From a virus: a stretch of 64,000 nucleotides of DNA. The stretch covers positions 46,678 through 110,677 of IMG/VR virus record IMGVR_UViG_3300023179_000038. One strand, 5' to 3'. Positions 43,721 to 51,437 of the stretch are shown here, piece after piece. The position numbers and the translations under genes are program-made. The notes under the pieces are model-generated. The model was not told the origin of the DNA. It saw nothing but the letters and a program-made list of their open reading frames with translations, and ran no database searches. Numbering within the stretch: position 1 is the stretch's first letter; the number at the start of each line of letters is the position of its first letter.

Positions 43721-44124
43721 TAATCAGTTACATCCTCAAGAATTATCATGCTACCTTGTGCAACAGTCCATACATTTGTTTGTCCAGCATTTGTTAGTTG
43801 TATATCAAATATGTCTCCAGTTTCAAGTATTTGAGACTCTGACGAAGTAAGGGATACTGTAAACTCTCCTAAAAGATCATCAGCATCTGCTTCTGGTACT
43901 AGGGTTAAAACTAAAACAGCGTCATCAGAAATAACACCAGGATTAGAATTAGGTCTTTTAATTTTTATTAAAATATCCCAATCAGGAATAACAAGAGGTT
44001 CTTTTTCATCATCTGTAACATATACCTTGAATGATGCTGTATCTCCACGAACTACCGTCCAATTAATTGTTGGAGGTTTGTTTCCTATATCATATGATGA
44101 TGCTGATCCACGCAGAGTTGCCAT
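43720..44124 (-). CDS. VRGDT-motif virion protein (paralogue 1)
   Basis: 134 aa. Core INWTVVRGDTASFKVYV, then a strand-rich region, resembles the N-terminal domain of BppU-type baseplate upper proteins. Two paralogues lie at 53113-53526 and 54399-54779. Each lies at or near the head of a fibre cluster. The ATG is 8 bases after TGG-TATAAT. Confidence 0.7.
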   Translation of the reverse strand: MATLRGSASSYDIGNKPPTINWTVVRGDTASFKVYVTDDEKEPLVIPDWDILIKIKRPNSNPGVISDDAVLVLTLVPEADADDLLGEFTVSLTSSESQILETGDIFDIQLTNAGQTNVWTVAQGSMIILEDVTD

Positions 44125-44132
44125 AATATTAG

Positions 44133-44141
44133 ATTATACCA
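44133..44141 (-). promoter_or_regulatory. Extended -10 promoter TGG-TATAAT, leaderless
   Basis: TATAAT at 44133-44138, 8 bases from the ATG at 44124. Confidence 0.5.
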
Positions 44142-44144
44142 TAA

Positions 44145-44672
44145 TTAAGATAATCCGTTTTTAAGTGCTCCCCAAGTTCCATTACCTTTTGCTTCAACAA
44201 TAATAATTCCAGTTGCTGCACTAACATTAGCAACAATTCCTACAGCACCAGATCCACCAGTAGGTCTGGTGACAGTAAGTCCACCACTTTCTCCAACATA
44301 AACAACCGATCCTGCTGGAGATAAATCACTTGTATTTATATTATCTAAAACTCCAGCCACAATAACCAAACCCTGTTCATTATTTTCTAGTTGTTCTTTT
44401 AATAGTCCAAGTATTGGTTGTGAAGTTGATGCTATTGCTTTATTAACATGTGTAACTCCATTTGCAGAAGTTGTTACATAAACTGGAGTTCTTTTTTCTA
44501 ATGTAATACCACTTACATTTTTAACATTCATTTGAAAAGCAGAGATTCCTAATGATGGAAGAACAACCCTAAGCCTCTCAGCCAATTGCTCAATATCACC
44601 ATGTACATTTACTGGATCTTCTGCTATAGGAAATGGTAAATTAAATCCATATCCTGTATTTCCCGTTGCCAT
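44145..44672 (-). CDS. Putative virion protein with beta-barrel surface domain
   Basis: 175 aa. Segment VKNVSGITLEKRTPVYVTTS, then AGVLDNINTSDLSPAGSVVYVGESGGLTVTRP, reads as the capsid-decoration/fibre 'valence' beta barrel found in many phages. First gene of the leftward fibre operon. The ATG is 8 bases after TGG-TATAAT. Confidence 0.65.
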   Translation of the reverse strand: MATGNTGYGFNLPFPIAEDPVNVHGDIEQLAERLRVVLPSLGISAFQMNVKNVSGITLEKRTPVYVTTSANGVTHVNKAIASTSQPILGLLKEQLENNEQGLVIVAGVLDNINTSDLSPAGSVVYVGESGGLTVTRPTGGSGAVGIVANVSAATGIIIVEAKGNGTWGALKNGLS

Positions 44673-44680
44673 ATTTATTT

Positions 44681-44689
44681 ATTATACCA
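44681..44689 (-). promoter_or_regulatory. Extended -10 promoter TGG-TATAAT, leaderless
   Basis: TATAAT at 44681-44686, 8 bases from the ATG at 44672. Divergent from the lysin promoter at 44701-44730. Confidence 0.5.
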
Positions 44690-44700
44690 CTTTTACGCAC

Positions 44701-44730
44701 TTGACATAATAAATAATATCATGTTATACT
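44701..44730 (+). promoter_or_regulatory. Strong promoter TTGACA-N18-TATACT of the lysin gene
   Basis: Perfect -35 TTGACA (44701-44706), 18-base spacer, TATACT (44725-44730) with the TGT extension. Best promoter match in the window. Predicted start is near 44736-44737. Confidence 0.8.
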
Positions 44731-44735
44731 TATAT

Positions 44736-44774
44736 ATGAATAACACCCTTAAAAAAGGTGTTTTTTGTTTCTAA
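44736..44774 (+). CDS. Putative 12-aa leader peptide before lysin gene
   Basis: Reads MNNTLKKGVFCF. The ATG is 5 bases after the -10 box, i.e. at the expected transcription start, and the TAA touches the GGAGGA ribosome site of the lysin. The codons contain a hairpin and T-run. A leader peptide that couples translation to read-through is inferred. Confidence 0.35.
   Translation: MNNTLKKGVFCF
44742..44766 (+). terminator. Attenuator-like hairpin in lysin leader
   Basis: Stem AACACC (44742-44747) / GGTGTT (44757-44762), A-rich loop, then TTTTTT. Located between the lysin promoter and its ribosome site, so it would cut transcription early unless disrupted. Confidence 0.6.
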
Positions 44775-44784
44775 GGAGGAAACT

Positions 44785-45348
44785 ATGATTACTTTTATGA
44801 ATAATAATAAGAACATCATTGGCATACTCAGCATATTGGTAATGTTTTCCGTTTGGTCAAACATTGCTAATGCTTCTGAAAACCGATTAAACGATAGTAA
44901 AACTATTATGCTTGAAGAGACTATGGAGGCCACGCAAGTGGCCAAAAGTGTTTCTAAGGCTAAAGAAGATCAGTTAGAAAGATATTCTAATGCTACATCT
45001 CTATCTGATGAAGATCTAAAAAACTTGCTTAATTTAGTAGGTTTTAAGGGTCAAAATCTTAAGGAGGCTTGGGCCATTGCTAAAAAAGAGTCTAATGGAA
45101 GACCATTGGCTTTTAACAGCAACCATGAAACTGGTGACTTATCTTATGGTATGTTCCAAATTAATATGATTGATTCTCTTGGTCCAGACCGTAGAGAAAA
45201 GTTTGATCTTGACTCTAATGCTGAACTATTCAATCCCGTAAAAAATGCAGAAATTGCATATTATATGACAAATGGTGGAGATGATTGGTCTTCTTGGAAA
45301 GGCATAACTCCAAAGACCCAAATGTGGATGAATAAATTTCCTAAGTAG
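44785..45348 (+). CDS. Secreted lytic transglycosylase-like lysin
   Basis: 187 aa from ATG 44785 (AAGGAGGA 4-5 bases upstream). Signal peptide: hydrophobic 11-24 with a likely ANA/SE cleavage near residue 34. Catalytic-type core at about 95-165: AWAIAKKESNGRPLAFNSN with the candidate Glu, YGMFQINM, then AEIAYYMTNGGDDWSSW, as in SLT/goose-type lysozyme folds. Expected to cut peptidoglycan glycan strands after export. Only rightward gene in a leftward block; own strong promoter, leader and terminator. No amidase or peptidase domain. Confidence 0.8.
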   Translation: MITFMNNNKNIIGILSILVMFSVWSNIANASENRLNDSKTIMLEETMEATQVAKSVSKAKEDQLERYSNATSLSDEDLKNLLNLVGFKGQNLKEAWAIAKKESNGRPLAFNSNHETGDLSYGMFQINMIDSLGPDRREKFDLDSNAELFNPVKNAEIAYYMTNGGDDWSSWKGITPKTQMWMNKFPK

Positions 45349-45360
45349 TAAAATAAATTA

Positions 45361-45388
45361 GGACCTCTCTTAGGAGGGGTTCTTTTTT
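45361..45388. terminator. Convergent intrinsic terminator
   Basis: Stem GGACCTCTC / GAGGGGTTC (9 pairs including G-T) then TTTTTT on the plus strand. It ends the lysin transcript. The last codons and stop of the leftward epimerase gene lie within it, so it probably serves both directions. Confidence 0.8.
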
Positions 45389-46362
45389 ATTTCTTGAAGT
45401 ATCCAGTTATAAGTTTTTTCAATTCCCTCTTTTAATGTCATAGAATAATCCCAACCTAACTTTTCTTTAACCAGGTTGTTATTAGAATTTCTACCCCTGA
45501 CACCCAAGGGTCCAGTAATATGCATTTTACTTAAAACCTTGCTTTCAACACTACAGGCAATATCTACTAACTGATTTATAGTAACTATTTCTTCAGACCC
45601 AATATTAACTGGTCCAGTAAAATCTGATTGCATGAGTCTTCTTGTTGCTTCTATGCATTCATCAATGTATAGGAATGAGCGGGTTTGTTCTCCGTCCCCC
45701 CAAATTTCTACAGAATCTTTTGCTTGTATAACTTTACGACATATTGCAGCAGGGGCCTTTTCTTTTCCACCATCCCAAGTTCCTTCTGGGCCATAAATAT
45801 TATGATATCTGGCAATGGCTACAGGAATTTTATTGTTTCTATTAAAGGCTAAAAACATTCTCTCGCTAAACAGTTTTTCCCAACCATATTCGCTGTCAGG
45901 ATCTGCAGGGTATGCATCAGACTCTTTAAGGCCAGGATTATTTACATCTAACTGCTTATAGTCAGGATACATGCAAGCAGAACTTGAATAAAATATTTTG
46001 GTTTTATTAATATCGTGTTTTGCGTTTAATCTTGATTGAGCCCTTAAAAGATTAAGATTTATAAGTGCAGAATTTTCCATAATTTGAGAATCATTTATGC
46101 CAGTAAAAATATATCCTGCGCCACCCATATCTGCAGCAAATTGATATATTTCATCAAATGCTATTGTGCCCACGAGATGTATAATGCTTTCAATATTTTC
46201 ATAGACAGATAAATCTTTTTTCATAAATTCATCTGCTTTTGTTTTTGAAAAATCTGGAAACTTTAAATCAACACCACGAACCCAATATCCTTCAGATTTA
46301 AGCCTATTAACCATATGGCTACCTATAAAACCACCTGCACCTAAAACTAATGCTGATTTCAT
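45370..46362 (-). CDS. GDP-mannose 3,5-epimerase-like SDR enzyme
   Basis: 330 aa. Rossmann GAGGFIGSH (8-16), AADMGGAGYI, SSSACMYP with Cys130, YGWEKL with Tyr159 and Lys163, GTWDGGKEKAPAAICRK with Lys202, and WGDGEQTRSFLYIDE. Offsets equal those of the plant enzyme (Cys145, Tyr174, Lys178, Lys217) shifted by 15, so the catalytic set is complete. Product is expected to be GDP-L-galactose or GDP-L-gulose. Followed in the operon order by sugar-related genes upstream; likely donor synthesis for glycosylation. Confidence 0.88.
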   Translation of the reverse strand: MKSALVLGAGGFIGSHMVNRLKSEGYWVRGVDLKFPDFSKTKADEFMKKDLSVYENIESIIHLVGTIAFDEIYQFAADMGGAGYIFTGINDSQIMENSALINLNLLRAQSRLNAKHDINKTKIFYSSSACMYPDYKQLDVNNPGLKESDAYPADPDSEYGWEKLFSERMFLAFNRNNKIPVAIARYHNIYGPEGTWDGGKEKAPAAICRKVIQAKDSVEIWGDGEQTRSFLYIDECIEATRRLMQSDFTGPVNIGSEEIVTINQLVDIACSVESKVLSKMHITGPLGVRGRNSNNNLVKEKLGWDYSMTLKEGIEKTYNWILQEIKKNPS

Positions 46363-46404
46363 TACTTCCTCACAATAATCTTAACTAAAGTATATGGCAA
46401 TATT

Positions 46405-47352
46405 TTAAACTAAAACAGATATTTGTTTTTCCCAAAACTCAGAAATATGTAAATGTCTGTGTAGTCCAGGATGTGGCCAATGTGCTCCAGAACCTTTTAG
46501 CCGTCCATAGTTATAGGGGATTTTATGATAGTCATATGCGTGTTCAAATATGTCTGGATATTTATCTTTATATTCTTTATGGCATCCCTGCCAATTTATC
46601 ATTTCAAAATAAGGAGGCAATCCAGATATATTTTCTGGATTACATCCAAACTCAAAGGCTGTAGGAAATTGTGTTTTTGTTGTGTCTGTAACGTAATGTC
46701 TAAAATTATTTTTTAAAAATTTTTCTTCTTTTTCTGTTAATCTATTTGACCATGTAGTCCAAATTAATTTAATATCATTAGATTCACAAAAAGCCTCTAG
46801 CATTTTAATATGATCTAGATTTTGATAATAGACCCACTCATATGGCAAAATTTCTTCATAGTCCCAAGGAGCCGATGCCTTTGTTTTTTTTTCTTTATGA
46901 TTAATGTACCACATGTGCATTGCATTAGCATCTTGGCTAATAAAATAAAATCTTTCAAAATTAGCAAAATGTGCAAGTACTACTTTTGGTTTATATTTGT
47001 ACTGATGAATCATTCCAAAAAAACTTGACACCAATAGATTTGCAGATGCTCCAGAATAAGATATGTTTCCAATGGGCTTATTAATTTTGTCTGAAAGAAT
47101 ATTAGACCATCTAAGGTTTTCTGGCATTCCCTGTCCTAATGTCAATGAGCATCCTAAAACTACAACTTCTGGATTTGTAGAAAATTCTACAGATCTCAGT
47201 CCATCACTATTCCATACATAATTATATTCTGGTCTTTCTATTTCTGAATGTGATGCCAATACTGCATTAGTAACAGAATAATTTGTATTAGGGTATTTTC
47301 TATTGATTCCACAATAAGGAATAACTCTTGGGTTAAATATATCAAATAGCAT
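46405..47352 (-). CDS. SGNH/GDSL-like hydrolase
   Basis: 315 aa. Block I EVVVLGCSLTLGQGMPENLRW (GCSxTxG with candidate Ser near 70), a GASAN block with the oxyanion Gly/Asn-like residues, and a C-terminal GAHWPHPGLHRH candidate for the D-x-x-H block. Known family role: (de)acylation of sugars or lipids. Context with epimerase and glycosyltransferase suggests sugar O-acyl editing. AAAGGTGGG upstream of ATG. Confidence 0.75.
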   Translation of the reverse strand: MLFDIFNPRVIPYCGINRKYPNTNYSVTNAVLASHSEIERPEYNYVWNSDGLRSVEFSTNPEVVVLGCSLTLGQGMPENLRWSNILSDKINKPIGNISYSGASANLLVSSFFGMIHQYKYKPKVVLAHFANFERFYFISQDANAMHMWYINHKEKKTKASAPWDYEEILPYEWVYYQNLDHIKMLEAFCESNDIKLIWTTWSNRLTEKEEKFLKNNFRHYVTDTTKTQFPTAFEFGCNPENISGLPPYFEMINWQGCHKEYKDKYPDIFEHAYDYHKIPYNYGRLKGSGAHWPHPGLHRHLHISEFWEKQISVLV

Positions 47353-47422
47353 TAGTATGTGTACCCACCTTTTTTAATTTTTCTATATTTTTTCCACATA
47401 ATAAATTTATAAACAATTCTTT

Positions 47423-48454
47423 TTAGCATTTTGACTCTGCCCATTCTCTCCACCACATTTTTCTTCCGTTATCAAGTTCATGGTTATTCCAAGAATATGG
47501 TTGTCCTGTTGCTTTTTGAGGATTGTCAAAAAAGTCCCAGGTTTCATTTCCTTTCTGATTTCTATTTCTATGTATATAGGCAGTGTATGTGCTTCCCGAT
47601 GTACCAACAAAATTTGTAGCATTATGCATTACTAGATTACAAATAAGACCAAACACAACTTCATCTTGAAATGGTAAAGACATAAATTCATTTTTAAAAT
47701 TATTTACAATGTACTCATCTAGCAATATAAACCTATGCTTGTTGTCTTGAATCATTTTGTGTCCTGGTTGACATGTTGTTACAACTATTGGCAAATTGTT
47801 TTGTGCAAACCTATCTAACCATGACTCAAACATTTCTTGTTTTGTTTCAAACATTTTAACATGATCTGAAAGCCTTAAATGCATTCCTTGAAAATGTCCT
47901 ATTGAGTGATATATTTTATTTGCTAAATCAAAATACTCTTGTTTAAATTTAACTGAAGATATTGCTTTATTAAGGCTGTTGCTTCTTTTGTAAAAAAATC
48001 TTGAATACCAACCTAGAGTTAGTTTTAGGTGAAGTATTTTGTCTAGTGGAAGTCTTTTTCTTCCTTCTGCAAAATACTTTTCATCATCAGAAAAATCTTG
48101 ATAATTGCTATAATAAAAATTATTTAAAATATCATCAATAACTAACTCTTCTTGTTTAAAACTATCTATTTTTTCATTAATAAAAACTAAATTTGAATCA
48201 AAATCTATAAGATCTAACAAGTGAGGATACTGATCTGGATTTGTAAAACCCTCTCTTTGTTTATTGTAAAATCTGCTAGGAGTATAAATTGGAATATTGT
48301 CAGTATTATAAAGTTTTTTGTCTGCAGTATATTGTGTATAGTGAATTATTGCTGGCACATTTAATTCATGAGATAATCCAGTTGCTAATTCAAGACTCAT
48401 TACTTGATTTATTAAGCCTGTAGGATTATATAATTGAAAAAATAACTTATTCAT
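47423..48454 (-). CDS. Fucosyltransferase-like (GDP-sugar) glycosyltransferase
   Basis: 343 aa. N-terminus FFQLYNPTGLINQVMSLELA resembles the GGxxNQ start of NodZ/O-fucosyltransferase GT-B folds. A GMHLRLSDH block equals the H-x-R-x-x-D donor region, and VFGLICNLVMHNATNFVGTSGSTYT matches the C-terminal donor-binding segment. These enzymes take GDP-L-fucose-like donors, which fits the neighbouring GDP-L-sugar epimerase. Family call moderate; acceptor unknown. Stop/start adjacent to the oxygenase gene. Confidence 0.65.
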   Translation of the reverse strand: MNKLFFQLYNPTGLINQVMSLELATGLSHELNVPAIIHYTQYTADKKLYNTDNIPIYTPSRFYNKQREGFTNPDQYPHLLDLIDFDSNLVFINEKIDSFKQEELVIDDILNNFYYSNYQDFSDDEKYFAEGRKRLPLDKILHLKLTLGWYSRFFYKRSNSLNKAISSVKFKQEYFDLANKIYHSIGHFQGMHLRLSDHVKMFETKQEMFESWLDRFAQNNLPIVVTTCQPGHKMIQDNKHRFILLDEYIVNNFKNEFMSLPFQDEVVFGLICNLVMHNATNFVGTSGSTYTAYIHRNRNQKGNETWDFFDNPQKATGQPYSWNNHELDNGRKMWWREWAESKC

Positions 48455-49045
48455 TTACATAGTTTCTATTTTGGGTTTTTCTTTAGTATTTGTTTTTCTA
48501 ATGTCTGTGTATAAGTATTGAGCACCATGTTTAAAAAACCAGTGATCTGGCTCTGTATAAAAAAAGAATGCATTGGCAACCAAATTAGTTTTTGGATTTG
48601 GAAAATCTTCTCTCCAATGTTGTTGATCATTGCCATATGATATAACTGCATCATTTTCTTCTGCTTCAAACTTTATACCCTCAACATAAAAATCCCAAGG
48701 TGTTTTATGAAAAATCGTGTAGTTTATATGATATGTACAAGCGTTGTCGTCCTTGTGTTTCCAAAGTTTTGCTTTATCCCCTTCATAAATACTTAGCACA
48801 CACCATGATGGCAATAAAGTTTCTGACTCAAATTCTTCTCTTGCCAAAGGTAATAACATTTCATGAAACTTTCTAAGTGGCTCTATATTTGTACCGTGAG
48901 TATTGTCCCAAATTGTCCATTGGTGTCTACCAAACGATTCATCATAAGTACTCTTGTCTGTTGACCATAAGTTCATTGCTAGATTTTGCAACTCTAAATG
49001 TTCTGCTGGTGGAAATACTGTTTTTAATAAATAAGGAGTTTTCAT
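48455..49045 (-). CDS. 2-oxoglutarate/Fe(II)-dependent oxygenase-like protein
   Basis: 196 aa. Jelly-roll features: LSIYEGDKAKLWKHKDDN gives H97-x-D99, followed by a strand region and QQHWREDF with distal His143, the 2-His-1-carboxylate iron site, and Arg145 as possible 2OG anchor. Typical reaction: hydroxylation of a protein or small substrate. Lies in the sugar-modification cluster. Ribosome site AAGGAG. Confidence 0.7.
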   Translation of the reverse strand: MKTPYLLKTVFPPAEHLELQNLAMNLWSTDKSTYDESFGRHQWTIWDNTHGTNIEPLRKFHEMLLPLAREEFESETLLPSWCVLSIYEGDKAKLWKHKDDNACTYHINYTIFHKTPWDFYVEGIKFEAEENDAVISYGNDQQHWREDFPNPKTNLVANAFFFYTEPDHWFFKHGAQYLYTDIRKTNTKEKPKIETM

Positions 49046-49046
49046 T

Positions 49047-49289
49047 TTACCACTTACTTAATGGACATACTGCTTTTTCTAGTTTTGTTTTTAAATGCAT
49101 TAGACATCCACACTTTTTACACTGCTTTGTTAATTTAATAAGTTCTGGACAAGACTTACATATGGAGTATCTATCTGTTGCTTTTTTTTCGTCTGCCCAT
49201 TCGGCATTAGGATTTGCAAGATCCCAAGGTCTTGTTTCTCCAAGATTTTTTTTCCATTTTTGATACGGGGATAAGTTTTCTTCCAACAT
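49047..49289 (-). CDS. Cys-rich DUF6171-like zinc protein (paralogue A)
   Basis: 80 aa. Ends CKSCPELIKLTKQCKKCGCL followed by MHLKTKL and CPLSKW. This C-terminal 37 residues match the gene at 56054-56254 closely, differing mainly at the N-terminus (here with a PYQKWKKNLGETRPWDLAN extension). Five to six cysteines probably bind one zinc. Widespread small phage protein, function unknown. Confidence 0.8.
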   Translation of the reverse strand: MLEENLSPYQKWKKNLGETRPWDLANPNAEWADEKKATDRYSICKSCPELIKLTKQCKKCGCLMHLKTKLEKAVCPLSKW

Positions 49290-49298
49290 ATCTTACTC

Positions 49299-49691
49299 CT
49301 AAACTATTTCAAAAGTTATTTCAGGATTACTACTTAATGCAGCAATAAGCATATCATTAGTAGCCACTCCTACGCAATATCCTATACCGCCATAATAAAC
49401 ATTATTAACAATAAAAGCAATAGATTCACAACCGTCTACACAAAAATCTAATGGATTGCATGCAGGTTTGTGCTCTTCGCCTTCTGGGGCAATAAAAGAT
49501 GATCCATCCCAAATACTTTTTCTTGCTGGAAAATAATTTAAATGAGTTATATTTAAAGCAGTTGGATTATTTGAAAGTACATAACATTTATCATCTAATA
49601 AAGGATCTACAGAGGTTCCATCAGAATTTATTTCAATAGATAAAAAATTTATTTTATCTCCATCTATATTAGCAAAAAAATCTTTTTTCAT
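49299..49691 (-). CDS. Hypothetical protein
   Basis: 130 aa, acidic, five cysteines (KPACNPLDFCVDGCESIAF), GGIGYCVGVATNDM. Similar-looking proteins occur in phages beside fibre genes, perhaps a small structural or fibre-linked protein. The ATG is 7 bases after TATACT (49699-49704). Confidence 0.6.
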   Translation of the reverse strand: MKKDFFANIDGDKINFLSIEINSDGTSVDPLLDDKCYVLSNNPTALNITHLNYFPARKSIWDGSSFIAPEGEEHKPACNPLDFCVDGCESIAFIVNNVYYGGIGYCVGVATNDMLIAALSSNPEITFEIV

Positions 49692-49698
49692 AGTAATC

Positions 49699-49704
49699 AG
49701 TATA
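49699..49704 (-). promoter_or_regulatory. -10 box TATACT, leaderless spacing
   Basis: TATACT ends 7 bases before the ATG at 49691; no TG extension. Confidence 0.4.
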
Positions 49705-49712
49705 CCTTATCC

Positions 49713-50558
49713 TTAGTCATTACATCCAAGGAATACTCCACAACTATTGTAAATGCTTGCATAACCACCGCACCGTGGCTCACCATAAGTATAGTAGTAT
49801 CCGCTACAATTTTGTGCTACTGGAGTAGGTGCTGGAGTAGGTGCTGGAGTAGGTGCTGGAGTAGGTGAAGGTGTTGGTGCTACATATCCACAGAGTGCAG
49901 AATTAGTTTCTATAAGTCTTGGTGGGCAACTGGTTTGATATGTTGTGTCGTATCTATTTTGATATAAGTTATATCCTATACATGAGGTTGCGTCGTCATC
50001 TACACAATTTGGTGCTACTGGAGTAGGTGCTGGAGTAGGGGTAGGGGCTACTGGTGTTGGTGCAGGAATTCCACAAAAACCTCTTCCCAAATACATGTCT
50101 GGACAACTTGCTGGGAATCCTCGTTGATAAACATCTCCGTATCCTTGAGCATTAACATTTAAACAATAAGTTGAACCATCAAGGTAGTCACATGCTACTG
50201 GAGTAGGTGTAGGTACTGGAGTAGGTGTAGGCGCCACTGGAGTAGGTGTAGGTGCTGGTGTAGGTGCTGGTGTAGGTGTTGGTGTAGGTGTTGGTGCTAC
50301 TGGAGTAACACTGTAAACGTAATACTCAAAATCTAGAACTGACTCATATTTTAATAAACTGTTTGTATCGTTTCTACCTTTAACTTTATTATTGTTAGAA
50401 GATGTTGCACCAGAACTATTACCTAATGGAGTTTCATTACCTAAATTAAATCCTGAATTGGTAATTGCCTGTCTTGCATCATTTAAAGATAAACCTTCAA
50501 GGTCTGGAACTCTTCCCATACCTTTTGATGATGCCCACTTGCCAAGGAATCCTAACAT
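49713..50558 (-). CDS. PASTA-domain virion protein with PT linkers and Cys modules
   Basis: 281 aa. Residues 16-41 (RVPDLEGLSLNDARQAITNS and FNLGN) form one PASTA repeat, a peptidoglycan-interaction motif. Then three four-cysteine modules, at about 123-165, 184-225 and 250-281, joined by APTPTP linkers. The linkers are low-complexity at DNA level (12-base period). Probably a cell-wall-binding extended fibre or spike. Not a known enzyme. Confidence 0.7.
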   Translation of the reverse strand: MLGFLGKWASSKGMGRVPDLEGLSLNDARQAITNSGFNLGNETPLGNSSGATSSNNNKVKGRNDTNSLLKYESVLDFEYYVYSVTPVAPTPTPTPTPAPTPAPTPTPVAPTPTPVPTPTPVACDYLDGSTYCLNVNAQGYGDVYQRGFPASCPDMYLGRGFCGIPAPTPVAPTPTPAPTPVAPNCVDDDATSCIGYNLYQNRYDTTYQTSCPPRLIETNSALCGYVAPTPSPTPAPTPAPTPAPTPVAQNCSGYYYTYGEPRCGGYASIYNSCGVFLGCND

Positions 50559-50566
50559 GGGATTAC

Positions 50567-51196
50567 CTATGCTGTCAAATCGCCAATAAGTATCCAGGTA
50601 TTCGTATCATATTTGATAAGAGTTGCGCCAGAATACCTTGCAGCAATTTTTTTATTAGAATTTTTACTATTAACTGTTACGCCAACGCCTTCAGCAATAG
50701 TTACACCTCCAGTATTTAGTCTTACAATATCCAATCTTTGTCCAGTAGCAAAAGGCATGGAAGAGTTTGGCGGAATAGTAATTGTAATATTGCTATCAGA
50801 ATTTACCAATATTGTTTGACCTGCATCTGAAATATCTAAAGTATAATTATTTGTTTTTACACTTAACGTTGTTGTGTCTAGCATTCCTACCCAAGACGTT
50901 CCATTGTATATTTGAACTTGATTTATATTTGTTCCGCCATTTGTTTGTTCAACAAAACATACTGTTCCCTTTGTTGGAGAGGTTATGATAGAATCTCTTG
51001 TAGATGGATTTTGAAATCTATTAACTCCTGCTTTTGCACGAACAACATCATTAAAGGTTACAACATTTCCAAATGTATGAACTTGTGTCCAGTTATATGG
51101 AACATTAGAATTTGCTACGCCAGCAGCAGCATACCAAGTATCGGTAACTTGATCATACATATATAAAACTTTACTTGTTGAACTAATTGTTGACAT
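50567..51196 (-). CDS. Tail fibre tip protein
   Basis: 209 aa. C-terminal 90 residues (ITITIPPNSSMPFATGQRLD, then VTVNSK and ATLIKYDTNTWILIGDL) are paralogous to the cap of the fibre at 39474-40823. N-terminal part has a fibre-like SKVLYMYDQVTDTWYAAAG segment. Host-recognition tip. Confidence 0.75.
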   Translation of the reverse strand: MSTISSTSKVLYMYDQVTDTWYAAAGVANSNVPYNWTQVHTFGNVVTFNDVVRAKAGVNRFQNPSTRDSIITSPTKGTVCFVEQTNGGTNINQVQIYNGTSWVGMLDTTTLSVKTNNYTLDISDAGQTILVNSDSNITITIPPNSSMPFATGQRLDIVRLNTGGVTIAEGVGVTVNSKNSNKKIAARYSGATLIKYDTNTWILIGDLTA

Positions 51197-51197
51197 T

Positions 51198-51437
51198 TTA
51201 TAGCCCCAACGCCCTTAAATCATCTTCTGTAATTCCAAGTTCAGCAAACTTTGATTTAGCAATTTCTTTTTTAATTTCATTTTCTCTAATCTCTTGTTCT
51301 TTTATTTCGGCTTCGGCTTTTGCATTTGCTATTTTTTCATCTTCTATACGATTTATTTCTATTTCTTCTGGTGTTAAATCTACTTCAAATATTTCACCAG
51401 TTTCACAATTTACAACTGTTTTTTTGTATGTATTCAT
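51198..51437 (-). CDS. Small coiled-coil protein beside fibre gene
   Basis: 79 aa. Short beta start (VVNCETGEIFEVDLTPEE), then a long charged coiled coil (IEDEKIANAKAEAEIKEQEI) and a short helix. Common companion of fibre genes in phages, perhaps a chaperone. One-base overlap with the fibre gene upstream. Confidence 0.65.
   Translation of the reverse strand: MNTYKKTVVNCETGEIFEVDLTPEEIEINRIEDEKIANAKAEAEIKEQEIRENEIKKEIAKSKFAELGITEDDLRALGL

Noticed and set aside
47407-47622. 71-aa leftward frame inside the glycosyltransferase gene
   Set aside because: Out of frame with a gene that has clear family motifs; no ribosome site.
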